Of a DNA stretch of 64,000 bases, positions 45,799-54,884 are shown one piece after another. The position numbers and the translations under genes were made by a program. The notes beneath the pieces were generated by a model. That model searched no databases. It was not told where the DNA came from and saw nothing but the letters and a program-made list of their open reading frames with translations. Every line of letters starts with the position of its first letter. The stretch's first letter is position 1. The stretch is from Blastococcus sp. TBT05-19 (GTDB taxonomy: Bacteria; Actinomycetota; Actinomycetes; Mycobacteriales; Geodermatophilaceae), in NCBI RefSeq assembly GCF_003319095.1, contig NZ_QOHI01000005.1:186001-250000 (forward strand), given 5' to 3'.

Positions 45799-47577
45799 GT
45801 GCTTCGCACCCACGACGCCGGCGCGCTCCGCGCATCCGACGCCGGAACCACCGTCACCCTCGCCGGCTGGGTCGCCCGCCGCCGCGACCACGGCGGCGTG
45901 GTCTTCCTCGACCTGCGCGACGCCTCCGGGTACGTGCAGGTCGTCGTCCGCGAGGAGGAGGCCCACCACCTGCGCAACGAGTACTGCGTGCTCGTGACCG
46001 GTGAGGTGCGCACCCGCCCGGAGGGCAACGAGAACCCGGAGCTGCCCACCGGCGAGATCGAGGTCGCCACCTCCTCGCTCCAGGTGCTGTCGGCCTCGGC
46101 GCCGCTGCCGTTCCCGATCGAGACCGACCAGGCGGCGTCCGACGACGTCCGGTACAGGTACCGCTACCTCGACCTGCGCCGGCAGGGCCCGGCCAAGGCC
46201 ATGCGCCTGCGCTCGGAGATCAGCCGGATCGCCCGCAGCGTCATGGCCGGGCACGGCTTCACCGAGGTCGAGACGCCCATCCTGACCCGGTCCACCCCCG
46301 AGGGCGCCCGCGACTTCCTGGTGCCGGTCCGCCTGCAGCAGGGCAAGTGGTACGCGCTGCCGCAGTCGCCGCAGCTGTTCAAGCAGCTGCTCATGATCGG
46401 CGGGCTGGAGCGGTACTACCAGATCGCCCGCGCCTTCCGCGACGAGGACTTCCGCGCCGACCGGCAGCCGGAGTTCACCCAGCTCGACTTCGAGATGAGC
46501 TTCGTCGAGCGCGACGACGTGCTGGCCGTCGCCGAGGACGTCGTCCGCAACCTGTGGCGCGAGCTGGCCTCCTACGAGGTGCCCGAGATCCCGCGGATGA
46601 CCTACCGCGAGGCGATGGACCGCTTCGGCTCCGACAAGCCCGACCTGCGCTTCGGCATCGAGCTGACCGAGCTGACCGAGTACTTCGCCGCCACCCCGTT
46701 CCGGGTGTTCCAGTCGCCCTACGTCGGCGCCGTCGTCATGCCCGGCGGTGGTTCGCAGCCGCGGCGCGCGTTCGACGCCTGGCAGGACTGGGCCAAGTCG
46801 CGCGGTGCCAAGGGCCTGGCCTACGTGACCATCGCCGAGGACGGCACGCTCGGCGGCCCGGTGGCCAAGAACATCTCCGACGCCGAGCGCGAGGGCCTGG
46901 TCGAGGCCGTGGGTGCTGCGCCCGGCGACTGCGTCTTCTTCGCCGCCGGTCAGCGCCGCTCGTCGCAGGAGCTGCTCGGCGCGGCCCGCAACGAGATCGC
47001 CAAGCGCCTGGAGCTGATCGAGCCCGGCTCGTGGTCGTTCCTCTTCGTCGTCGACTTCCCGATGTTCGAGGAGACCGAGGACGGCGACTGGACCTTCATG
47101 CACCACCCGTTCACCTCGCCCACGCCCGAGTGGCGCGACCGGTTCGCCGAGGACAAGGGCGCGGCGCTGTCCGACGCCTACGACATGGTGATCAACGGCA
47201 ACGAGGTCATGAGCGGCTCGGTCCGCATCCACGACGCCGACCTGCAGGAGCGGGTGTTCGAGACCCTCGGCATGTCCCGCGAGGAGGCCCGCGAGCGCTT
47301 CGGCTTCTTCCTCGAGGCGTTCGCCTACGGCCCGCCGCCGCACGCCGGTGCCGCGCTGGGCTGGGACCGCCTGTCGGCGCTGCTGTCCGGCGTCGAGTCG
47401 ATCCGCGAGGTCATCGCCTTCCCGAAGACCGGTGCCGGGTTCGACCCGCTCACCGGCGCGCCGACGCCGATCACCGAGGCCCAGCGCAAGGAGGCCGGCA
47501 TCGACGCGAAGCCCGAGGAGCCGGCGCTGCCCGGTCAGCCCGGGGCGCCGGGGGCCTCCGACCCGACGAAGGGCTAG
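45799..47577 (+). CDS. aspS: Aspartyl-tRNA synthetase
   Basis: Class II synthetase (592 aa) of the bacterial type. The N-terminal OB-fold anticodon domain has [24 protein letters not shown]; motif 2 is [20 protein letters not shown]; the bacterial GAD insertion occupies the middle; motif 3 is [15 protein letters not shown]. Many actinobacterial AspRS enzymes also charge tRNA-Asn for amidation, but that cannot be told here. The GTG start at 45799 follows AAAGGCTCCTCCT. Confidence 0.96.
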   Translation: MLRTHDAGALRASDAGTTVTLAGWVARRRDHGGVVFLDLRDASGYVQVVVREEEAHHLRNEYCVLVTGEVRTRPEGNENPELPTGEIEVATSSLQVLSASAPLPFPIETDQAASDDVRYRYRYLDLRRQGPAKAMRLRSEISRIARSVMAGHGFTEVETPILTRSTPEGARDFLVPVRLQQGKWYALPQSPQLFKQLLMIGGLERYYQIARAFRDEDFRADRQPEFTQLDFEMSFVERDDVLAVAEDVVRNLWRELASYEVPEIPRMTYREAMDRFGSDKPDLRFGIELTELTEYFAATPFRVFQSPYVGAVVMPGGGSQPRRAFDAWQDWAKSRGAKGLAYVTIAEDGTLGGPVAKNISDAEREGLVEAVGAAPGDCVFFAAGQRRSSQELLGAARNEIAKRLELIEPGSWSFLFVVDFPMFEETEDGDWTFMHHPFTSPTPEWRDRFAEDKGAALSDAYDMVINGNEVMSGSVRIHDADLQERVFETLGMSREEARERFGFFLEAFAYGPPPHAGAALGWDRLSALLSGVESIREVIAFPKTGAGFDPLTGAPTPITEAQRKEAGIDAKPEEPALPGQPGAPGASDPTKG

Positions 47578-48077
47578 TCCCGGTCGGCGACCTCGGGGGG
47601 CCAGACGACGCGGAAGCGTTCGAAGACCACCTCGAGGTCGTCGGTCCACTCCTGCCCGCGCGCGGCCTGCGTGCGGCGGAAGTACCGCTCGTGCCCGTCC
47701 AGCCACCCGGCGCGGGAGCGGTCGCCCTCGCCCTCGTCCCAGGCGAACGCCACGTCGACGCTGTCCAGCGGGCCGAGGCGGAGCTCGGTCGACCGCAGCA
47801 CGCACCGCGGCACCCCGGCGCCGTCGCAGGCGACCCAGTGGCCGCCGATCCGGGGCAGCGGCTCGCCGTTCGCGGCGAAGTCCGCGACCAGGCCCGCGGT
47901 CGCCCGCTTCGTGCCGGCGAGCACGAGGCCGATGAGCTCGTCGGCCAGCGCGGCGCTGTCGCCGAAGCGCTCCACGGCGGGTTCGTCGAGGGGCGGGGAG
48001 GGGAGCGAGGCGACGTAGTCGCGCCACAGGGCCGAGGCCGCGTCGCGGTCGAGCTCACCCGGCTGGTCAGCAGTCAC
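47574..48077 (-). CDS. ASCH domain protein
   Basis: A 167-aa protein with the ASCH (PUA-like) fold. The motif [15 protein letters not shown] and the [27 protein letters not shown] block are typical; the C-terminus binds with [22 protein letters not shown] proteins are thought to bind RNA or to hydrolyse modified nucleosides such as N4-acetylcytidine. The GTG at 48077 (VTADQPG) is chosen; it is divergent from the aminotransferase. Its TAG stop shares the palindrome CTAG with the aspS stop. Confidence 0.88.
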   Translation of the reverse strand: MTADQPGELDRDAASALWRDYVASLPSPPLDEPAVERFGDSAALADELIGLVLAGTKRATAGLVADFAANGEPLPRIGGHWVACDGAGVPRCVLRSTELRLGPLDSVDVAFAWDEGEGDRSRAGWLDGHERYFRRTQAARGQEWTDDLEVVFERFRVVWPPEVADRD

Positions 48078-48095
48078 GCCGGTAGTTTGCTGGTC

Positions 48096-49187
48096 ATGCC
48101 GCTGCGCGCACGCACCCTGCTCGGTCCCGGCCCGTCCAATCCCTATCCGGAGGCGACCGCCGCGCTCGGTCTCCCGCTGCTCGGGCACCTCGATCCGCTG
48201 TTCCTGGAGGTGCTGGACGAGACCTCCGACCGGCTCCGCCAGGTGTTCGGCACGGCGAACCGGCGCACCCTGCCGCTGTCGGCGACGGGGTCGGCGGGCA
48301 TGGAGGCGGCGTTCGTCAACACCGTGGGCCCGGGCGACGTCGTCGTCGTCGCGGTGAACGGGCTGTTCGGGCAGCGGATGACCGACGTCGCCGCCCGGTG
48401 CGGGGCCGAGGTCGTCGCCGTCGAGCACGAGTGGGGGCAGCCGGTCGACGCCGAGCGCGTGCTGGCCGCGCACCCGTCCCCGAAGCTGATCGCCGCCGTG
48501 CACGCCGAGACCTCCACCGGTGTGCGCTCGGACCTGGAGCCGCTGGCCGCGGGCAAGGGCGACGCGCTGCTGCTCGCCGACTGCGTCACCTCGCTCGGCG
48601 GCATCCCGGTGCGGCTGGACGAGTGGGGCGTGGACCTCGCCTACGCCGGTTCGCAGAAGTGCCTGGGCGTGCCGCCGGGGCTCGCGCCCTTCACGATCTC
48701 CGACCGCGCCTGGGAGCGCCGGATCGAGAAGCCGCAGAGCTGGTACCTCGACCTGGGCATGCTCGGCGGCTACGCCGGCGAGGCCGCCGGGTCCGGTGGC
48801 CGCACCTACCACCACACGGCACCGACCGGCATGGTCGTGTCGCTGCACGCCGGGCTCGGCCGGATCCTCGAGGAGGGGCTGGACGCCGTCCACGCCCGGC
48901 ACGCCGAGGCCGGCCGGCTGCTCCACGAGGGCCTCGAGGCGATGGGCCTGGAGCTCTTCGCCGCCGAGGGGCACCGGCTGCCCGAGCTCACCACGGTCAA
49001 GGTGCCCGACGGCGTCGACCCGGCGGCCGTGCGCAAGGAGCTGCTGGAGCGCTACGACCTGGAGATCGGCACGGGTGCCGGGGCCTACGCCTCGACCGTC
49101 TGGCGGATCGGGCTGATGGGCCCCAACGCCGCCCCCGACAGGGTGGCGCTCGTCCTGGCCGCCCTGGAAGACGTCCTGGGTCGCTGA
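48096..49187 (+). CDS. Alanine-glyoxylate/serine-pyruvate type aminotransferase (class V)
   Basis: PLP-dependent class V aminotransferase (363 aa). GPGPSNPYPEA at the N-terminus, AETSTGVRSDL, ADCVTSLGGIPV and the Lys-containing AGSQKCLGVPPGLA are characteristic of alanine-glyoxylate or serine-pyruvate aminotransferases. It probably transfers amino groups to glyoxylate or pyruvate. The ATG at 48096 is 18 bases from the divergent ASCH gene start, so promoters overlap the genes. It is convergent with the amidohydrolase, 7 bases apart. Confidence 0.92.
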   Translation: MPLRARTLLGPGPSNPYPEATAALGLPLLGHLDPLFLEVLDETSDRLRQVFGTANRRTLPLSATGSAGMEAAFVNTVGPGDVVVVAVNGLFGQRMTDVAARCGAEVVAVEHEWGQPVDAERVLAAHPSPKLIAAVHAETSTGVRSDLEPLAAGKGDALLLADCVTSLGGIPVRLDEWGVDLAYAGSQKCLGVPPGLAPFTISDRAWERRIEKPQSWYLDLGMLGGYAGEAAGSGGRTYHHTAPTGMVVSLHAGLGRILEEGLDAVHARHAEAGRLLHEGLEAMGLELFAAEGHRLPELTTVKVPDGVDPAAVRKELLERYDLEIGTGAGAYASTVWRIGLMGPNAAPDRVALVLAALEDVLGR

Positions 49188-49194
49188 CCGCGCC

Positions 49195-50829
49195 TCACCC
49201 GCCGCAGTAGGTGGGCACCCCGCCGGTGACGGTGCGCGTCACCCGCGCCTCGAGCAGCGAGTCGACGCCGTCGACGAAGGGGTTCCGGTCGAGGACGGCG
49301 AAGTCGGCCAGCCGGCCGGGGGAGAGGACCCCGCGCTCGTGCTCGGCGGTGCACGACCAGGCCGCGTCGTAGGTCGCGTGGCGGAGGGCGTCGGCCAGCG
49401 GGAGCGCGAAGCGGGGGATGTTCGGCGGCAGCGAGGGGTCGAGGGCCGAGCGGCGGGTCGCGGCGATGTACAGGTTGCGCAGCGGCGAGTGCGGAGCCGT
49501 GGGCGCGTCGGTGCCGAACGCCAGCCGCGCCCCGGTCTCGGCGAACTCCGGCCAGGCGTAGCCGCGCTCCACCCGGTCGTCACCGAGCATCGCGCGCCAG
49601 TTGTCCTGGACGGCGGGGTCGGCGTGGACCGGCTGCATCGAGGCGGTGATGCCGAGCCGGCCCAGGCGCGGCACGTCGGCCGGGTCGACGTACTCCAGGT
49701 GCTCGATCCGGTGCCGCCGCGGCCGGTCCCCGTTCCGGTCGACGGCGGCCTCGAGCGCGTCCAGCGCGATGCGCGCGGCCTGGTCGCCGATGGCGTGGAC
49801 GGCGATCTGCAGCCCGGCGGCGTCGGCCGCCACCACCGCGGGCGCGAGGGTCTCGAGGTCCCAGATCGGCTCGGGGGCGGCGCCGTTGGCGTACGGCGCG
49901 GTGAGCGCGGCCGTGCACCCGTCGATGACGCCGTCCACCACGAACTTCACGCCGGCCATCCGCAGCCGGGGGGAGCGGTGCTCCTGCGCCAGGCGGGCGG
50001 CCGTCGCCACCTGGGCGAGGTGCTGCGCGGTGTCCCCGGGACGGTCCATGAACCAGTGCCCGACGATGCGGACCGGGAGGCGGCCGGCAGCCTGGGCGCG
50101 CGCCATCGCCGCCAGCCCGTGCTCGTCCACGGCCATGTCGATCACGCCGGTGATCCCGTTGGACGCGTACGCAGTCATGGCCGCGTCGAAGTGCCGGTCC
50201 CGGTCCGCGTCGGTGCGCTGCGCCGCCAGGAAGGGCCAGACGATCTCGCTCATCGCCGTCTCGTCGATGTGCCCGGTGGGCTCTCCGGTGACCGGGTCCC
50301 GGGCGATCGTCCCCCCGACCGGGTCCGCGGTGTCCCGCGTGATGCCGAGCTCCTCGAGCGCCCGGCTGTTGACCCACACGGAGTGGTAGTCGTTCGCGTC
50401 GAGGTAGACGGGCCGGTCCGGGCAGACCGCGTCGAGCATCGCCCGCGTCGGGCGGCCGTCCGGCACCGCGGAGAACAGCCAGCCCTGGCCCAGGACGCGA
50501 GGCGCCTCCGGGTTCGCCGCGGCCCAGTCGGCGATCCGCCGCTGGATCGTCCCGAGGTCGGGGGCGTCCCGCAGGTGCACCCGGGTGAGCGCGTCCCCGG
50601 TCATGAGGACGTGCGTGTGGGCGTCGACGAAGCCCGGGACGACGAGCCCGCCGGACAGCTCCACCACCTCGGCACCGGCGCCCGCGGCCTCCCGCGCGCC
50701 GACCTCCGAGCCCACGTGCAGCAGCCGGTCGCCCCGGACGACGAGGGCCTCGGCGGGCGGGGAGTCCGCCCCGGTGAAGACGGCGGCGCCGCGGTAGATC
50801 GTGGTGCGGTCAGCGTGCGCGGTGGTCAT
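49195..50829 (-). CDS. Amidohydrolase family protein (YtcJ-like)
   Basis: Metal-dependent amidohydrolase (544 aa) of the YtcJ/exoenzyme-regulatory type. The metal motif is GFVDAHTHVLMTGD; further ligands lie in KFVVDGVIDG, QIAVHAIGDQAAR, HRIEHLEYVDPAD and AFGTDAPTAPHSPL. Probably hydrolyses an amide or N-acyl compound in the cytosol. The ATG at 50829 (MTTAHADR) has AAAGGGTGG upstream. It overlaps the NCS1 permease gene by 20 bases, so substrate uptake and hydrolysis are coupled. Confidence 0.88.
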   Translation of the reverse strand: MTTAHADRTTIYRGAAVFTGADSPPAEALVVRGDRLLHVGSEVGAREAAGAGAEVVELSGGLVVPGFVDAHTHVLMTGDALTRVHLRDAPDLGTIQRRIADWAAANPEAPRVLGQGWLFSAVPDGRPTRAMLDAVCPDRPVYLDANDYHSVWVNSRALEELGITRDTADPVGGTIARDPVTGEPTGHIDETAMSEIVWPFLAAQRTDADRDRHFDAAMTAYASNGITGVIDMAVDEHGLAAMARAQAAGRLPVRIVGHWFMDRPGDTAQHLAQVATAARLAQEHRSPRLRMAGVKFVVDGVIDGCTAALTAPYANGAAPEPIWDLETLAPAVVAADAAGLQIAVHAIGDQAARIALDALEAAVDRNGDRPRRHRIEHLEYVDPADVPRLGRLGITASMQPVHADPAVQDNWRAMLGDDRVERGYAWPEFAETGARLAFGTDAPTAPHSPLRNLYIAATRRSALDPSLPPNIPRFALPLADALRHATYDAAWSCTAEHERGVLSPGRLADFAVLDRNPFVDGVDSLLEARVTRTVTGGVPTYCGG

Positions 50830-52255
50830 AGCCACCCTTTCCGGACGGGGCGACGACGAGGCGGGTCAGGACGTAGTGGACGACGCCGGTGACGAGGAAG
50901 GCCGGCAGCGTCGCCGTGGTGTAGCGGAACGCGGCCGCGGACTCGAAGGTGATCGGGTCGAGCAGCACGTAGTAGGTCGCCGCTCCGGCCGCCACGGCCA
51001 GGAAGGCGAACGGGTTGACCCCCCGCCAGAAGCTGTAGCGGGAGACCCCTTCGGGCTCGTACAGGCCCCGGACGTGCAGGGTCCGCTTCCGGAGCAGGAA
51101 GAAGTCGACGAAGTAGACGGCGCACAGCGGGGCGAGGACCAGCGACACCCAGGCCAGGAACTTGAAGTAGTTGTCGTAGATGGCACCGGGCCAGAAGACG
51201 ACGGCCGCCGCGGGGGCGAACAGCAGGGCGGCGAGCACCGGCCACGGGAGCCGACGGGTGGGCGCGCCGCCCGCCCGGCGGATCGCCAGGCTGCCCGAGT
51301 AGGTCTGCCCGACCATGCTGGTCACGTTGGCGAAGCCGACGAACACCAGCGCGATGACGCCGAGCACGGCTCCGCCGAGCGGCACCATCCACACCGTCGG
51401 GTCGGAGTCACCGAGGACCAGGGCGGCGAACGAGCCGACCACGCCGGCCACGACGCTGGCCAGGAAGAGCCCCAGCAGGTTGGGCCAGAACGCCGCCCGC
51501 TGCGTGGTGGTGAGCCGGGCGAGGTTGCCCATGATCGTCCACCAGGAGAAGCCCACACCGAGGCTCAGCTCGAGCGCGATCATCCAGTCGAGCCCGGGGT
51601 CGCCGAAGGGGGCCAGGGGCTCGGCGGCGAGCAGGTCGGCCCACGAGTGCTCGGTGAGGAGCGCCACGAGCATGACCACGATGACGACCACGAGGGCGGG
51701 CGCGACGAACTTGTTGACCCACTCGATGCTGACCGGCCCCTTCACCAGCAGCAGCCAGGAGATCAGGATCGCGAACAGCGCCGCGGCGATCACCATCCCG
51801 CCCTCGGGGCCGAAGTCGGTGCCGAAGGTCGAGTTGCTGACGTTCACGATGGCCCGGCCGAACATGATCGCGAGGATCGCGTTCCAGCCGGCGGCCGCCA
51901 GGGGGAAGAGCACCAGGACGAGGGCGCGCGAGCCGTTGCCCCCGAAGACGCTGCGCAGCGCCGTGTACTGCTCCAGGCCGTACTTGGCCGACGGGATGCA
52001 GGTCGTCAGCGACACGAGGACGACGCCTATGAGGTTGCCGATGACGCTCGCGGCGATGGCGGTCTCGGCGCCGACGAAGACGGCGAGGGTGCCTCCGCTC
52101 AGGAACGCCCACGTGGCGATGGCCAGCCCGATGTTGACCGAGGTGAACGACCAGAAGCCCCAGATCCGCTCGGAGGCGAGCGTGGGCAGGTCGCTGGTGC
52201 CGGCGTCGCCGCCGACCGGCGCGGAGGCGGGCTGGGTGCGCAGTCCCTCGCTCAT
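50810..52255 (-). CDS. NCS1-family permease (purine/cytosine/hydantoin type)
   Basis: A 481-aa nucleobase:cation symporter-1 family protein with about 12 helices. TLASERIWGFWSFTSVNIGLAIATWAFLSGG, LVSLTTCIPSAKYGLEQYTALRSVFG and WWTIMGNLARLTTTQRAAFWPN are characteristic. The substrate could be a nucleobase, hydantoin or other small N-compound. The ATG at 52255 (MSEGL) overlaps the stop of a 55-codon upstream gene (ATGA); GTG 52270 in the older frame (MELPG) is less likely. Second gene of a three-gene operon. Confidence 0.92.
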   Translation of the reverse strand: MSEGLRTQPASAPVGGDAGTSDLPTLASERIWGFWSFTSVNIGLAIATWAFLSGGTLAVFVGAETAIAASVIGNLIGVVLVSLTTCIPSAKYGLEQYTALRSVFGGNGSRALVLVLFPLAAAGWNAILAIMFGRAIVNVSNSTFGTDFGPEGGMVIAAALFAILISWLLLVKGPVSIEWVNKFVAPALVVVIVVMLVALLTEHSWADLLAAEPLAPFGDPGLDWMIALELSLGVGFSWWTIMGNLARLTTTQRAAFWPNLLGLFLASVVAGVVGSFAALVLGDSDPTVWMVPLGGAVLGVIALVFVGFANVTSMVGQTYSGSLAIRRAGGAPTRRLPWPVLAALLFAPAAAVVFWPGAIYDNYFKFLAWVSLVLAPLCAVYFVDFFLLRKRTLHVRGLYEPEGVSRYSFWRGVNPFAFLAVAAGAATYYVLLDPITFESAAAFRYTTATLPAFLVTGVVHYVLTRLVVAPSGKGGYDHRAR

Positions 52256-52419
52256 GCCGGGTAGCTCCACACGATCATCGCGAGGACCAGCAGGGCCCCG
52301 AGCACCACGAGCAGGACGATGTCCCGGGCCGGCAGGTCGGCCCGGGCAGGGTCGACGTACCCCGGGTCCTCGATCACCGCCAGCCGTGCCTGCAGCTCTC
52401 GCTCGAAGTCGTCGGTCAT
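52252..52419 (-). CDS. Small single-span membrane protein, NCS1 permease partner
   Basis: A 55-aa gene. It starts ATG at 52419, preceded by GGGAGGACCACG, an excellent ribosome-binding site. The protein has an acidic/basic cytoplasmic N-terminus (MTDDFERELQARLAVIEDPG) and one helix (IVLLVVLGALLVLAMIVW), ending SYPA. Its stop overlaps the permease start (ATGA). Function is unknown; the arrangement suggests an accessory subunit or assembly peptide for the permease. Confidence 0.82.
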   Translation of the reverse strand: MTDDFERELQARLAVIEDPGYVDPARADLPARDIVLLVVLGALLVLAMIVWSYPA

Positions 52420-52447
52420 CGTGGTCCTCCCGAAGGGGTGGTGCCCG

Positions 52448-52470
52448 GTTAACTAGCGGCGCTAGTTAAC
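52448..52470. promoter_or_regulatory. Palindromic operator, probable TetR site
   Basis: GTTAACTAGC (52448-52457), spacer GGC, then GCTAGTTAAC (52461-52470): a perfect 10-bp inverted repeat between the minus-strand permease operon and the plus-strand tetR gene. A further ACTAGCG half-site follows at about 52478-52484. This is the typical place for a self-regulating TetR repressor. Confidence 0.82.
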
Positions 52471-52547
52471 GGCGGAGACTAGCGTCACACCGGCGTCGTG
52501 GGAAGAGGGCCGGCCGATCGCGGTCGCGGGCAGATCCGGAGGTGGAC

Positions 52548-53159
52548 GTGGGACGGCGGTCGGACCTCGTGCTCACGCGCGAGGACATCGCGCGCACGGC
52601 GCTGGCGATCATCGACGAGGAAGGTGTCGGAGCGCTCACCGTGCGACACCTCGCCGCACGGCTCGGCGTCCGGTCGCCGTCGCTCTACAACCACGTCCGG
52701 TCCAAGGACGAGATCCTGGACGCCGTCGTCGAGCTCATCGACGAGGAGATCGACACGGGCTGCCTGGACGACCCGGACTGGCGCCGGGGGATCACGGCGT
52801 TCGCCCGCAGCTACCGCCAGGCCTTCCGGGCCCACCCCGAGGTGCTGTCGCTCGTCGCGCGGGAGGCGGTGGAGACCGCCCAGGCGCTCCACGCCTACGA
52901 CGCGGCACTGGCCGCGCTGCTGCGTGCGGGCTGGTCGCCCGAGCGGGCCCTCCAGCTGCTCGCGTCGATCGACTACCTCGTCCTGGGGTCCGCGCTCGTC
53001 CCCTTCACCGCGGGCTTCATCCGGCCGCCGGGGGAGTACGCGGAGCGCTACCCGTCCCTGGCTGCCGCTCTCGCCGGTTCTCCCGACCTCACCGCGGTGG
53101 ACGACGACGGTTTCGAGCGCGGCCTGGCCGCGCTGCTCCGGGAGGACCCGGTCGGCTGA
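52548..53159 (+). CDS. TetR/AcrR family transcriptional regulator
   Basis: A 203-aa one-component regulator. The N-terminal HTH is IARTALAIIDEEGVGALTVRHLAARLGVRSPSLYNHVRSKDEIL, followed by a ligand-binding helical domain of the TetR C-terminal type (WRRGITAFARSYRQAFRAHPEV, then a PFTAGFIRPPGEYAERYP segment). GTG 52548 has GGAGG at 7 bases and is preferred to GTG 52542. Divergent from the permease/amidohydrolase operon, which it probably controls through the palindrome at 52448-52470. Confidence 0.9.
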   Translation: MGRRSDLVLTREDIARTALAIIDEEGVGALTVRHLAARLGVRSPSLYNHVRSKDEILDAVVELIDEEIDTGCLDDPDWRRGITAFARSYRQAFRAHPEVLSLVAREAVETAQALHAYDAALAALLRAGWSPERALQLLASIDYLVLGSALVPFTAGFIRPPGEYAERYPSLAAALAGSPDLTAVDDDGFERGLAALLREDPVG

Positions 53160-53193
53160 AGGCGTGCCGGACGGGAGCGTGCCTCCGCGCAGC

Positions 53194-53210
53194 ATGGACA
53201 GTTCGTCCAT
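53194..53210. promoter_or_regulatory. Inverted repeat upstream of first aldehyde dehydrogenase gene
   Basis: ATGGAC-AGTTC-GTCCAT, a perfect 6-bp inverted repeat with a 5-base spacer, 56 bases before the aldehyde dehydrogenase ATG. It is unrelated in sequence to the GTTAACTAGC operator, so a different regulator is likely. Confidence 0.5.
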
Positions 53211-53265
53211 ACCCGGGCCCGGTCGACGCGGTGCAGGCTGCAGCCGCAGACCCCGAGGAGGACCC

Positions 53266-54702
53266 ATGACCACCACCCCGTACTGGATCGCGGGCCGGGC
53301 GGCGACCGGCACCGACGTGCTGGAGGTGCGCTCACCCTTCGACGGCGCCCTCGCGGGCCGCACGACCAACGCCACCGCCGAGGACGTGGAGGCCGCCGTC
53401 GCCGCGGCCGACGGTGCCCGCGCCGTCTGCGCCGCCACGCCCGCGCACGTGCGCGCCGCGGCTCTCGACCACGTGTCCCGCCGGCTCGCCGAGCGGTCCG
53501 AGGAGATCGCCGCGCTGATCACGGCGGAGTCGGGCAAGCCGCTCAAGTGGTCGCGGCTGGAGGTCACCCGCGCCGTCTCGACGTTCCGGTGGGGGGCCGA
53601 GGAGGCCCGCCGCTGGTCGGGGTCGCTGCAGCGCCTGGACACCGACCCGGCGGCGACCGGCCGCATGGCGCTGGTCCGGCGAGCCCCGCGCGGCCCGGTC
53701 CTGGGCATCGCGCCGTTCAACTTCCCGCTGAACCTGGTGGCCCACAAGGTGGCCCCCGCGATCGCGGTCGGCGCCCCGATCGTGCTCAAGCCCGCCCCGG
53801 CCACGCCGCTGAGCGCGCTGCTGCTCGGGGAGATCCTCGCCGAGACCGACCTGCCGGCCGGCTCCTGGTCGGTGCTGCCGGTGCCCAACGAGGTCGCCGC
53901 CGAGCTCGTGCGCGACCCCCGGCTCCCGGTCGTCTCCTTCACCGGGTCGGTGCCGGTGGGTTGGTCCATCCGCGAGTCCGCCCCGCGCAAGCACGTGACG
54001 CTGGAGCTCGGCGGGAACGCGGCGGTCGTCGTCGCCCCCGACCAGGACGACGCAGCCCTGGACTGGGCCGCGACCCGCATCGCGACCTTCGCGATGTACC
54101 AGGCCGGGCAGTCCTGCGTCTCCGTGCAGCGGGTCTTCGCCCACCGCGACGTCGCCGGCGCGCTGGCCGACCGCGTGGTCGAGACGGTCGGCAAGCTGGT
54201 CACCGGTGACCCGACCGACGCTGCCACCGACGTGGGCCCGCTGATCGACGAGCAGGCGGCCCGCCGGGTCGAGAGCTGGGTGGATGAGGCCGTCGCCGCC
54301 GGCGCCACGGTGCTCACCGGTGGCACCCGGGAGGGCTCCTCGTACGCACCGACCGTGCTCGCTGACGTCCCGGCCCACGTGAAGGTCTCCTGCGAGGAGG
54401 TCTTCGGCCCGGTCGTCGTGCTGGAGACGGTGGACTCCGTGGACGAGGCGTTCGCCCGGGTCAACGACAGCCGGTTCGGCCTGCAGGCGGGCGTGTTCAC
54501 CCGCGACCTGCAGCTGGCGTTCCGGGCCGCCCAGGAGCTCGAGGTCGGCGGGGTGATCATCGGCGACGTGCCGAGCTACCGCGCCGACCAGATGCCCTAC
54601 GGCGGGCTGAAGGACTCCGGCACCGGCCGCGAGGGCGTGCACGCCGCGATGGAGGACCTCACCGAGGAGCGCGTGCTGGTCCTGACCGGCATCGCCGTCT
54701 GA
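53266..54702 (+). CDS. Aldehyde dehydrogenase (ALDH superfamily)
   Basis: NAD(P)-dependent aldehyde dehydrogenase (478 aa). Catalytic Cys284 sits in YQAGQSCVSVQR and general-base E247 in LELGGNA; FNFPLNLVAHKVAPA and SFTGSVPVGW mark the cofactor domain, and the C-terminus has MPYGGLKDSGTGREG. It resembles enzymes acting on short aldehydes such as phosphonoacetaldehyde, lactaldehyde or semialdehydes, without clear preference. The ATG at 53266 follows GAGGAGG. An inverted repeat and a perfect terminator frame it as its own unit. Confidence 0.93.
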   Translation: MTTTPYWIAGRAATGTDVLEVRSPFDGALAGRTTNATAEDVEAAVAAADGARAVCAATPAHVRAAALDHVSRRLAERSEEIAALITAESGKPLKWSRLEVTRAVSTFRWGAEEARRWSGSLQRLDTDPAATGRMALVRRAPRGPVLGIAPFNFPLNLVAHKVAPAIAVGAPIVLKPAPATPLSALLLGEILAETDLPAGSWSVLPVPNEVAAELVRDPRLPVVSFTGSVPVGWSIRESAPRKHVTLELGGNAAVVVAPDQDDAALDWAATRIATFAMYQAGQSCVSVQRVFAHRDVAGALADRVVETVGKLVTGDPTDAATDVGPLIDEQAARRVESWVDEAVAAGATVLTGGTREGSSYAPTVLADVPAHVKVSCEEVFGPVVVLETVDSVDEAFARVNDSRFGLQAGVFTRDLQLAFRAAQELEVGGVIIGDVPSYRADQMPYGGLKDSGTGREGVHAAMEDLTEERVLVLTGIAV

Positions 54703-54748
54703 AGGCTCCCCGGCCGCCTCTGATGATCTCGGGGTGGCCGGGACGCAG

Positions 54749-54780
54749 CGAGGCCCCGGTCCGATCGGACCGGGGCCTCG
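54749..54780. terminator. Terminator after first aldehyde dehydrogenase
   Basis: CGAGGCCCCGGTCCGA / TCGGACCGGGGCCTCG, a gapless 32-base palindrome that can fold as a 14-bp stem with a GATC-type loop, followed by TCG. Confidence 0.75.
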
Positions 54781-54884
54781 TCGCAGCAGTGGCGGCCCTG
54801 GCAGGGTTCGCCGCAGGGGGAGGCGAGGAGACTTCCCACCAGCCGCACCTGGACCACCGAGGAACACCGACGGAGAGGAACACC

